From the NCBI RefSeq assembly GCF_035222375.1, contig NC_085890.1, forward strand, positions 3,100,001-3,164,000: a stretch of 64,000 nt of DNA, written 5' to 3'. Shown piece by piece: positions 20,188 through 28,705 of this stretch. The notes under the pieces were generated by a model. It saw only the letters and a list, made by a program, of their open reading frames with translations, made no database searches and had not been told where the DNA came from. Within the stretch, counting starts at the first letter, position 1; every line of letters begins with the position of its first letter. Source of the DNA: Podospora pseudocomata (Eukaryota > Ascomycota > Sordariomycetes > Sordariales > Podosporaceae). The translations under genes were made by a program, and so were the position numbers.

Positions 20188-23183
20188 TTATCTGATCTTC
20201 GACACCTTCTCCCGTAGCTGCAGCGCCTGACGATGCATCTGCTCGGCCTCCTCATACCTCCCCTGGCTATCAAGTACAAGCGCAAGGTTGTTCATGCTAC
20301 TAAGCGTGTCGGGATGCTCCTTGCCCAACACCTTCTCGCGTAGCTGCAGCGCCTGACGATGCATCTGCTCGGCCTCCTCATACTTCCCCTGGCTACCAAG
20401 CACAAGCGCAAGGTTGTTCATGCTACTAAGCGTGTCGGGATGCTCCTTGCCCAACACTTTCTCCCGTAGCTGCAGCGCCTGCCGATGCATCTGCTCGGCC
20501 TCCTCATACTTCCCCTGGCTATCAAGTACACTCGCAAGGTTGTCCATGCTACTAAGCGTGTCGGGATGCTCCTTGCCCAACACCTTCTCCCGTAGCTGCA
20601 GCGCCTGCCGATGCATTTGCTCGGCCTCCTTATACTTCCCCTGGCTATGAAGCACAAGAGCAAGGTTGTTCATGCTACTAAGCGTGTCGGGATGCTCCTT
20701 GCCCAACACCTTCTCCCGTAGCTGCAGCGCCTGCCGATGCATCTGCTCGGCCTCCTTATACTTCCCTAAATTGAAAAAGCTCTCACCCACTTTGGAAAGA
20801 AGACCTGTTGTCGCTTCCTCGTCATCTGTCTTCTTCCGTAGTTGAAGAGCATGTTGCGTATGAGGAAGATACCTTATCCACTCTTCTCGGTTTTCGTGTT
20901 TGGGCCAAGGAAATATATCGTTAAGCCGTTCTAATACTTTGGCCGTCCATTCTTGTCGCTCTCCCTTTCCATCTAACCAGCTCAGCATCGATATCTGAAC
21001 TAGCCGATGGATATCGTAGCTATCCGACTCATTTTGTTGGGAGATAAATGCATACGCCTTCAGGGTCCCGATTGCTTCAACAGTCTCTAGCGTCCCCGCC
21101 GGCGGCAACAGGGAGTGCGGAATATCCTTCCCGGCTAAAAAGCACAGAAATCTAAGGTAGTCAGCTGCCAGCGCGTCGTGATCTGAGATTTGCTGGAACG
21201 AAATCAGCCAAGTTGTGGCGACAGCATTTTGAATGTTCTTATATCGGTGTCGGTCGTCAAAGTGACTACTCAACAACTTAACCATATCCTCATCACTGGA
21301 CTTGCACAGCTTGAGGTACCGCGCAGTCGAGATCTGCTCCTTGGCCATATAAGCAGACGCTTGCCGTATTGCCAGAGGGAGGTTAGTAAGAAACTCCAGC
21401 AACGCATTGTTACTTCTTGTGTCGCTCATCTGGGAACTTTTTAGGTTTTTCCCTAATAGCTTAAGGGCCTCGTCTTTGCTCATTTCTTCAACTGCGATAA
21501 TATGATTTTCAGACTCGACCAGCCTTAATCCAAGTTTGTGGTTTCGGGTTGTGAAAAGAATAGATCCTTTCCGGCTGAATGGAAGATTGTCGGTAAGGGC
21601 GGTATCCCCAAAGAGTAGCTTTTCATCGTCGGCGTTGTCGATAATCAAAAGCCAGTTACCCATACTCTCGCGGCCCAATACGGACTTAATAAGTGCCTTA
21701 ACATCTGCTTTTTCTTCGTCGATTCCCGGTACCTTGAGCTGCTGGCCGATAGCGCGGTATGCATTCTCGAAAGCGGTGGTATCTACAGCGGGAACCCAAA
21801 AGACCGAGCATTCCGGCTGCACGTCGCGAATGCGATAAGCGGTCTCCAGCGCGATCTGCGTCTTTCCAACCCCCCCCAGACCTTCGATGGCGGTCCGTTG
21901 GCAGTCATCTTCGTCTCCACTAGGAAGAACCCTCTTTAGAAGATCTTCGAGAATTGATTCACGCCCGACGAATTCCTTATTACGTCCGAACCGGACGATC
22001 CAGTGTCCCTTCACGGTAGCTTCACCATGTTAGTACTATTCTGGCCGTATCAGCCCACCCAGGAGATGATCAGCTTACAGTTCTTCCGCAGTTTTAAAAC
22101 AACCGATGCGTCTCCAGCGAGTTTCCTGACCGCATCTTTAACTAATTTAAAGTTGGGACATTTTGGACCTTGGAATTTATTCATCCCTGAATGGGTCGCA
22201 TCCAAGCCTTGGCGAGGGAAACCATGCAGGCAGGCCGAAGACTCCGTCACAAGCTATCAAGGTCAGTTAAATATTACGAACGGGGGCAACTAACGTACAA
22301 TCTTGCGGGTAACACTCCTTGACAGGCGCTTCGCCCACCCCGGCGATAGGATGCGTCTTAACATCTCCGTCTTCCTAGTCTCGGAAAAGCAACTCAGGGG
22401 GCAGTTGCACTGCCTTAGCATTAGCGATCTCGGCGAACTTCTGAACGCGCTGGTGGACGAAGTCGTGGCTCTGCTCGAGGTCTTCTATGAGTTGGTCAGA
22501 GGCCTGCTCTCCCATAATGCCTTTAACCAGCACCTGCCACCGAGCCTGCTTCGCAGCATCACTACCCTGGAATGGAGTGGCGAGAAACACGATGCCGACA
22601 GTGGAAAGCAGGATATGTTTATAGGCGCTGCCTTCCTGGGCAGCTCGGTTAATCGCCTGGGGAGGTTAACCGCTGCCCGCCGTATATGATCTAGGGACAT
22701 ACCTCGGCCAGAATAAGCCCTCCAAAACAAGAGGCGACGAAGATAATCGGTCGCGTTTGCGAACCACGGCCTTCGGCGATAAGACCGAGTAGCGTATCGG
22801 CATGGCCGAGCAGCGTCTGCACGGGTGCATTTGCGAAGTAGTTTGCATTCCAGTCGTACGTATATATGCGGGCCTTTGGTAGGGCTGCCGACAGCATGTC
22901 GCTGTCCGACAGCCAGTTCACAACCCCATCCCCATTTCTTTTCTTAAACTCCCATGTCCGCGGCGACTCGGTGCCCAATCCGTGGATTGCGATAATACTG
23001 TCCGGTTAGACGTGCCTCTATGCGTTTGACCGGGTGGAACTTACTCGATCGTCGCGTCGTCGGGAGCGTCGTCGACTGGGACGATCCGGCGGAGTCCCCT
23101 GCAAGCCTAAGGATGGAGTGCCGGTAGTTAGCATCGGTCGCCGCTTCTTATATAGAGAGCGATCTCACCTCTGTCGTGGTCAT
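20188..23183 (-). CDS. NLR: SesB-like hydrolase, NB-ARC, TPR repeats (one frameshift)
   Basis: NOD-like receptor of the kind that governs heterokaryon incompatibility in fungi. Exons on the minus strand: 23169-23183, 23045-23106, 22703-22997, 22299-22656, 22079-22253 and 20188-22019. The N-terminal alpha/beta-hydrolase (SesB-like) shows IDIIAIHGLGTESPRTW, the nucleophile elbow FVASCFGGL (residues 112-120) and FLATPFQGSD. NB-ARC motifs are GLGGVGKTQIALE (P-loop), NWLLIIDNADD (Walker B), GSILFTTRNH and LTNLPLAIRQASAYM. Five kinesin-light-chain-type TPRs follow, then a short odd tail (KVSKIR) where repeat DNA begins, so the C-terminus is cut. A run of five C (22397-22401, shown as G on plus strand) breaks the frame by one base between VQLP and SCFSETRKTEML. 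This may be a recent lesion, an allelic state or a base-calling error. The 15-nt first exon is tentative. Confidence 0.85.
20205..20775 (-). repeat. Tandem 126-bp TPR-coding repeat
   Basis: Five units begin at 20205, 20331, 20457, 20583 and 20709, exactly 126 bp (42 codons) apart. Each encodes a TPR built around EAEQMHRQALQLREKVLGKE and HPDTLSSMNNLA. Units differ at only a few bases, which points to recent unequal exchange or conversion, as known for highly internally conserved repeats of fungal NLRs. The unit nearest 20205 is the truncated last repeat of the protein. Confidence 0.93.
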
Positions 23184-23557
23184 CCTAGGAATATTCTGAA
23201 AAGCGGGGCTCGTATTGAGCACCAGGCTGGCAAGGGTCAGCTTCAATCGCGGCGGTGACTATGTTAAGGTCGCCGTAAGAACGAAAGTGATGGAGAGAGG
23301 AGTATTTAGACTTAGCGAGACCCATAATGAGGCGCTGTTCGGCCTTTGTATGCGTGTCACACGTCAAACGACCAACCAACCACATCACGGCCCAACCGCT
23401 ATCGAGAACCAATGGTTGGAAGTAAGGCAGGCAATCGAGTGCCTCGCGGTTATCAAAAGAATAGTATTGGACACGGAGTATATCGAAGGACTTGGCAACG
23501 GGCTGAGATCGTCTAATGCTTACCGCCCAAAGCGCCAGAAGCGCCATATCCAACTAG
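23184..23557. other. NLR upstream region
   Basis: About 370 bp between the NLR start and the second LTR-like repeat. A 122-codon minus-strand frame crosses it but shows no domain and probably is chance or NLR leader. No other element recognised. Confidence 0.4.
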
Positions 23558-23755
23558 TGATGGAGCTTGGCACGTGTAGAGCACGGGCTAATGCGATTTG
23601 AATGACTTCGCATCTCGCTGCCGCGAGACCTGTTTGTAGCTCTTTAAGCTACGTCTTGACAATAGAGCCTGCCCGTACCCGACGGAATAGAGCCCAGACT
23701 GTAGCTTAGCTGAATATCATTGTCACTAATCTGTCAACCTGTCCTGCCCGTGACA
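23558..23755. mobile_element. LTR-like repeat, copy 2 (partial)
   Basis: Direct copy of 19854-20051, equal in length. It ends CCCGTGACA like copy 1 but lacks the 43 bp that complete copy 1 on the left side. Most differences from copy 1 are C/T or A/G changes, consistent with ageing under RIP. Together the copies flank the NLR gene. Confidence 0.55.
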
Positions 23756-24108
23756 TGAGGCTTGTTGTATATACGTGGGCCTTCCTCTCTTCCTGACCTG
23801 TTCTTCAGCCTGGTAGTGGCTGTCGTCCTGGCTGTTGGTGAAGGTAAGGGATGAGGCTAGCGTTGTGGGTGTAGGTGTAGCCGCTTCGAAGGTACGGGGC
23901 CGGTGCTGATATGCTTCTCTAGCCGTATTTTGTGCCTTCTTGCGTTCCGGGCATTCCTTGTTCCAGGCTAGATATCTCCCTCTGCAGGTTGGGCACTTGC
24001 AAGGCAGGTGGCGGGTGAGGGTGTGGCACTGTGCCTCGCCTTCCTTTCCACCTGTACCGTGAGCCCCCGTGCCACACCTGGGATATAGGGAGTCCTTCTT
24101 GCAGTAGC

Positions 24109-24235
24109 TGTGACGGCTGTGGCGGCGTCACCATATATATACCACTGGAGCGAGCCAAGCCAGGAAGCTTGGCTCACTTGTAGCTTTTGATAGCAATCAC
24201 AGTGGGTATGGTGCAGTGGTCCGGCCTGCCGTGAC
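24109..24235 (-). repeat. 127-bp repeat, inverted copy B
   Basis: Reverse complement of 20052-20178, with one mismatch seen. It lies inside the LINE-like ORF1 fragment. Confidence 0.8.
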
Positions 24236-24269
24236 AGGTATGGTGCAGTGGTCCGGCCTGCCGTGACAG
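24206..24269. repeat. 32-bp tandem duplication
   Basis: Two adjacent identical copies of a 32-bp unit starting GTATGGTGCAGTGGTCCGGC occupy 24206-24237 and 24238-24269. The duplication covers the part of the LINE-like fragment just after the first zinc knuckle. The plus-strand cousin at 20052 has only one copy. Confidence 0.88.
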
Positions 24270-24491
24270 TAGCGACTGGTGTGGCCCCATTTCCAGCATT
24301 TGTAGCACTGGGTAGGTCGTAATGGTGCCCAGTATGGCTCGCAGTTAAGTATCTGGGTCTTGAAAACCTCACCTGTATTGTAAATCGTTTTAGTTTCTAC
24401 TTGATTTGTGAGAGTGATTAAGATAGATACCTATTTGAGGTTCTGGTATTTTAGGTACTGGAATTTGACTTTCTTAAGTAATTTAAACCTA

Positions 24492-24535
24492 ACGTACATT
24501 ATAAGCGAGTCGCGCATATAAGCGAGTCGCGCACT
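24492..24535 (+). repeat. Left terminal inverted repeat of Fot1-like element
   Basis: 44 bp, starts ACGTACATTATAAGCGAGTC, with two tandem copies of ATAAGCGAGTCGCGC inside. Perfect match to the reverse complement of the right end. Confidence 0.95.
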
Positions 24536-24590
24536 GGCCATTGCGACGCTTTCTCTCTACACTTAACATCATTTTTCTCTACAACCCAAC

Positions 24591-26003
24591 ATGCCACCTA
24601 CTTTAAAGGAAGCGAGGGTAATCTTAGCCCTTGAAGCTCTCCAAAAGGACGAAAAATTACGCCTCAGAGCCGCAGCTAAGCTCTATAATGTACCACCATC
24701 AACCCTCCGTGACCGACGCGCTGGCCGGCCTGCACGACGCGACACCACGCCCAATTCGAAGAAGCTCACTCAATCAGAAGAGGATGCTATTATTCAATAC
24801 GTTATTGAGCTATGTGCGCGAGCTTTTCCACCAAGATTGCGTGGTGTGGAAGATATGGCCAACCAACTGCTACGCGTACGCGACGCGCCCCCTGTTGGCA
24901 AGCTCTGGGCACACAACTTCGTCAAACGCCAGCCACAGCTCCGTACGCGTTTTACACGTAGATACGACTACCAGAGGGCCAAGTGCGAGGATCCAAAGGT
25001 CATCAGCGAGTGGTTCACGCTTGTGCGGAACACCAAGGCCAAGTACGGTATTGTGGATGACGATGTCTACAACTTCGACGAGACTGGGTTTATGATGGGT
25101 ATTATCTTCGCGGGCATGGTAGTTACGACCTCAGACGGCCTTAGCAAGGCGAAACTGGCCCAGCCTGGCAACCGCGAATGGGCAACGGTGATCCAGGGAG
25201 TCAATGCCCTCGGCTGGGCTATCCCTCCCTTCATCATCTTGGCCGCACAGTACCACCTTGCTAACTGGTACACCGAGTGCAACCTACCGTCTACCTGGCG
25301 CATCGCAACCACCGATAATGGCTGGACTACCAATCCGGTAGGCCTAGATTGGATCAAGCACTTCGACTATCACACAGCGTCCCGCACAAAGGGCAAATAC
25401 CGGTTGTTGATCCTCGACGGCCACGAAAGCCACCACTCGACTGAATTTGAGCGCTACTGCCAGCAGAACAACATCATCACGCTCTGCATGCCTCCGCATT
25501 CTTCACACTACCTCCAGCCACTCGATGTCGGCTGCTTGGGGCCATTGAAGCAGGCGTACGGCCGCCAGATCGAGGACTTGATGCGCATGCATATCAACCA
25601 CGTAAGCAAGCTCGAGTTCCTCTGTGCCTTCCGCGAGGCCTTTTTTGCCTCTATAACAGAGAAGAATATACAGGGTGGCTTTGCAGGTGCTGGCCTTGCG
25701 CCGTACGATCCAGAGAGGGTGCTTTCCAAGCTAGATGTAAAGCTTCGTACGCCAACACCTCCAAACTCACGGCCCGGCACTGCACAACCTTGGGTCTTCC
25801 AGACACCACACAACCCCCGAGAAGCTGACTCGCAGTCAACGCTTATCAAGACTCGCATTGCCAACCATCAAAATAGCTCCCCGACTTCAATGTTGGCTGC
25901 TGTGGACCAGCTTGCTAAGAGTACAATGGCTGTGATGCACCAGGTGGCTCTCCTTCGTGCAGAGAACACTTCACTCCCGCAAGGCCAACGAGGCACTAAG
26001 TAA
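24591..26003 (+). CDS. Fot1/pogo-type transposase (DD35D)
   Basis: 470 residues to the first stop. Order of parts: psq-type helix-turn-helix (residues about 11-45), CENP-B-type second helix-turn-helix (about 78-120), then the DDE_1 core. Catalytic acids are D163 (NFDETGF), D276 (LILDGHESH) and D312 (QPLDVGCLG), with 35 residues between the last two. After LRAENTSL the frame departs from that seen in neighbouring frames. Those frames still encode RKANEALSKRRRAKK, RLGGLLTVQDAKDILDQKAV and a zinc knuckle CGVCGKPGHNARTC up to about 26260, so the C-terminal tail carries about three frameshifts. The core may still be catalytically complete, but loss of the tail could affect function. Confidence 0.92.
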   Translation: MPPTLKEARVILALEALQKDEKLRLRAAAKLYNVPPSTLRDRRAGRPARRDTTPNSKKLTQSEEDAIIQYVIELCARAFPPRLRGVEDMANQLLRVRDAPPVGKLWAHNFVKRQPQLRTRFTRRYDYQRAKCEDPKVISEWFTLVRNTKAKYGIVDDDVYNFDETGFMMGIIFAGMVVTTSDGLSKAKLAQPGNREWATVIQGVNALGWAIPPFIILAAQYHLANWYTECNLPSTWRIATTDNGWTTNPVGLDWIKHFDYHTASRTKGKYRLLILDGHESHHSTEFERYCQQNNIITLCMPPHSSHYLQPLDVGCLGPLKQAYGRQIEDLMRMHINHVSKLEFLCAFREAFFASITEKNIQGGFAGAGLAPYDPERVLSKLDVKLRTPTPPNSRPGTAQPWVFQTPHNPREADSQSTLIKTRIANHQNSSPTSMLAAVDQLAKSTMAVMHQVALLRAENTSLPQGQRGTK

Positions 26004-26308
26004 GCGCCGGAGAGCCAAAAAACACGTGTGCGGCTCGGAGGATTACTTACTGTGCAAGATGCAAAGGATATACTTGACCAGAAGGCCGTGGGTGGGGAGG
26101 CAGCGCAAGAAACGCAGCAGGATGGCGGTAATGCAGGGGAGCTCGTACGAAGGTTCGGTGCTGTGGTGTGTGCGGCAAGCCTGGCCATAATGCACGTACA
26201 TGCCAGGAGGCTGCAGAATCATCTGATTCATCTGTTTCTGATTCAGTTATTGTAGTTTCCTAGTGTTGTGGTTGTGTAATTGAGGGTAGTTGTGGTAGGG
26301 TAACAGAG

Positions 26309-26352
26309 AGTGCGCGACTCGCTTATATGCGCGACTCGCTTATAATGTACGT
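26309..26352 (-). repeat. Right terminal inverted repeat of Fot1-like element
   Basis: 44 bp, perfect reverse complement of the left end, followed by the TA target duplication. Confidence 0.95.
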
Positions 26353-27003
26353 TAATCCTTTACCGAATTCTATGTCCGGGGTTCCCTAACATCGGATTTA
26401 TAGACCCCTTTTACTAACATTATAAAAGTTTTTCAAGCTTCCTTCGCTTAGTTACCGAAATTTTATTGGATTTAGTTATTATTTAAAGAATATTAGTCCC
26501 TAGTAGTCGGGTCGGTAAAAGTGATTATTATATCTTTACTAGGGAGTTTCCGAATAGCTATATATAACGAACTCCTATCCGAAAACCCTGAAAGGGATAC
26601 TGGTTGAAGGCACTTCTGAACAATCCTGGTTCGGTACAGCTAAACAGTTTACAACAATTGGGTTGTTTTAATCAAAAAAGTCTTGATACCAATAACTGGA
26701 CTTGAATTGCATACTGCAGAACTGTCCATCTACACCAGCCAGTTCCTCCAGTTCCTCCGTATATATAGACCTTAAGTTCCCAAGTACCTCTGTATCTGGC
26801 TCACTCCGGCTCACTGGTGATCGGTGGTGATCCCTCATGGCTCACCTTCGCCAAGCAGGTCAACAGTTTCATACCTAGCCTTCCAATGTAAGCATTGGTT
26901 GCCATAAAAGAGCAAGGAGAGGTATTATCCTGTTAAAAAACCACAGAAGTACTCTATACTCTTTTCTATATAATAAACCCCAGATAATAGGGATAATATA
27001 GCT
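26353..27003. other. AT-rich gene-free stretch
   Basis: About 650 bp, visibly AT-rich, especially 26360-26600 and 26920-27000. No open frame of interest. It looks like old repeat DNA decayed by C-to-T mutation. It contains one copy of a dispersed repeat, listed next. Confidence 0.55.
26698..26799 (+). repeat. Dispersed ~95-bp repeat, copy 1
   Basis: Starts GACTTGAATTGCATACTGCA, includes CAGTTCCTCCGTATATATA and ends near CAAGTACCTCTGTATC. A similar stretch in the same orientation lies at 32312-32404. This copy has an extra AGTTCCTCC duplication. Class unknown; a decayed LTR end is one option. Confidence 0.7.
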
Positions 27004-27282
27004 CTAACACTTCTCGCTATTAATCCAACTATATTCTTTTTCCCACACAAAAGAGCCAGCCTTTTCACACCCATATCTTATACCCCAAACCATCCAACCG
27101 TGAGACTTTTGCCGTATCGTAGCCCAGGCCTCGATATCAAGGTAAGGCCGTAGGCCATTTTGGGCCTTCGCCACTCTCACCAGGCAGAGGACGGAAGGCT
27201 GAGTGGGGTGGAACCGCACATTCTTCCACACATTGTAGACATCACATTTGACAAATGTCTGTAACGTTAAGGCAAATTTCAT
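27004..27282 (-). CDS. Small hypothetical open frame (92 aa)
   Basis: Not recognised. The frame starts MKFALTLQTFVKCDVYNVWK and is rich in Trp (five) and basic residues, with no internal stop, but no domain, splice signal or homologous copy is visible in the window. It abuts AT-rich repeat-like DNA. It may be a short gene, an exon of one, or chance. Confidence 0.2.
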   Translation of the reverse strand: MKFALTLQTFVKCDVYNVWKNVRFHPTQPSVLCLVRVAKAQNGLRPYLDIEAWATIRQKSHGWMVWGIRYGCEKAGSFVWEKEYSWINSEKC

Positions 27283-27406
27283 TTCATTTCATGAGCTCAG
27301 ATGTCGAGTTTTGCTCCAAAATCCACCTTGTGGCCTTATATCATACACAAGCTTGCAGTTTCAACAAGACCTCCTTCTACCATCCATAGCCATCCGTCCG
27401 CAATCA

Positions 27407-28189
27407 CTACGTCATGACCGGGAAGTAATCACACTGGATCCTGAAATAGGCGTTATAATTTGGACTGTCGGTGTCCTCTATGCAGTGTACCCAGTTGTCG
27501 TGGCTGAAGACGGCGCAGGGGTAATGGCCCTGATCACAAACAACCTGGTTGACGTCTGGATGGTAGGAACAATTTGTATTCACGCCGAAAGGGTTGAATC
27601 CGATATCAAATTGTGGGATAGGCATCTGGTATCCAGGGTCGCATTCCGAGCCGGTACCAAGATGCAATGTTGCGTTGTACGGATGGCAAGGGTTGAAATA
27701 CTTCACGCTCACATGGGACTCGAAGATGTCGTAGTAGCACAGGTATGTCCAGCCGGGATCTCCCGACATGAAGGTTCTGCGGTACAAAACCCAAAGTCTG
27801 CCGGGGTCAACCTCCCCCGGAGCGGTCTGGGTGGAGGTCGGATGCGTGGGGACGTACTGACTGGCAGTCGGATTGGCGGAAGCAGAGAGACGGACAGTTG
27901 TGCTGGTGGGAACAGCTTGAGAGGAAGTCAAGTCGGTCGAGTTTGACTGGGAAATGGAAGAGGAAGTCAAGTCGGTCGAAGTTGACTGGGAGATGGTAGA
28001 AGACTCCCAAGTGAATGAGACAGCTATGAACCGCACAATATCAGTCAAACGAAACGAAGCACAGATGCAAGTTCAACCAAATTTGGATCTCTTACCAGTA
28101 GAGGTGATGTCGACTGCCTTCAGTCTCCTCGCATCTGGGAAACCAACGGCGGCAGTGGCGCCGATCAGGAGGAGCAAAAGCTTGAGCAT
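27407..28189 (-). CDS. Secreted Ser/Thr-rich, cysteine-rich protein
   Basis: Exons on the minus strand 28096-28189 and 27407-28023 give 236 residues; the 72-nt intron starts GTAAGA and ends TCATAG. The start gives a clear signal peptide (MLKLLLLLIGATAAVGFPDA). A Ser/Thr-rich linker follows with a near-repeat (SISQSNSTDLTSS), likely O-glycosylated. The C-terminal domain of about 140 residues carries eight cysteines (in YLCYYD, NPCHPY, ECDPG, NCSYH, VVCDQG, YPCAVF, VHCIED, IQCDYF), enough for four disulfides, and many aromatics. No catalytic family was recognised. It resembles effector-like or cell-wall-associated small secreted proteins. Its place between a transposon and a dead NLR is notable but does not prove a link. 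Confidence 0.75.
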
Positions 28190-28705
28190 CGCAATGGTTG
28201 AAGACAATGGTTGAAAGCAATGGTTGGAGTTGGGTTGATTGAGGAGCTTGATTGACGGATGGAAGAGATTGGATGGCGGAATATGAACGAGCTGGCAGAT
28301 GAGCAATCGGGGCAAAATCTGTACCCAGAGAACTGAGGAGCTGCCGGGCTGTCTGTCACCTGTGATCACGGCTGTCACTACTTTACATCATCACTCTGGC
28401 ATTTCGGCCGTGTTCAAGATTTCGCGCCTGCCTCTCCTGAAATAAGCATTTGGCGGAGTCTTCCACGGGCGTAAAAACGCGGGACCTGTTTTAGACGGCA
28501 GGTTCGTACCGGAACTTCCAAGCACCATTCACCGAGGTGGTCATGCATTGAATCCAGAAGTCCCGTTCCTCCGACAGGCCCGCCTTCAATCGGCGAATTG
28601 ACCATCTCATTTCTTCATCAGATAGGTACCTTGCCTATCGGTATCGACCTGACTCCGAGATGAGAATCGGTGTATCAACGTCTGACAATTGATAAGCAGA
28701 GTACA
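28190..28705. other. Intergenic region
   Basis: About 515 bp between the secreted-protein start and the end of the NACHT pseudogene. It probably holds the secreted protein's promoter. No other feature seen. Confidence 0.4.

Larger units (their letters stand above)
23756..24380 (-). mobile_element. LINE (Tad-like) ORF1 zinc-knuckle fragment
   Basis: In the minus direction this region encodes cysteine-rich pieces typical of ORF1 of non-LTR retrotransposons: CYKCWKWGHTSRYC (CCHC knuckle) near 24315, then CGTGAHGTGGKEGEAQCH and CKCPTCRGRYLAWNKECPE further on. A 127-bp segment and a 32-bp tandem duplication sit between the knuckles. Reverse transcriptase is absent, so this is a non-autonomous remnant. 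I infer the Tad-like clade only from the knuckle pattern. Confidence 0.5.
24492..26352 (+). mobile_element. Full-length Fot1/pogo (Tc1-mariner) DNA transposon
   Basis: 1,861 bp, bounded by perfect 44-bp terminal inverted repeats (24492-24535 and 26309-26352) and by TA on both sides (24490-24491 and 26353-26354), the target duplication expected of this superfamily. Each terminal repeat holds the motif ATAAGCGAGTCGCGC twice in tandem, a possible paired transposase-binding site. It encodes one transposase whose catalytic core is open, while its C-terminal tail has shifted frames. Identical ends suggest recent arrival. Confidence 0.95.
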
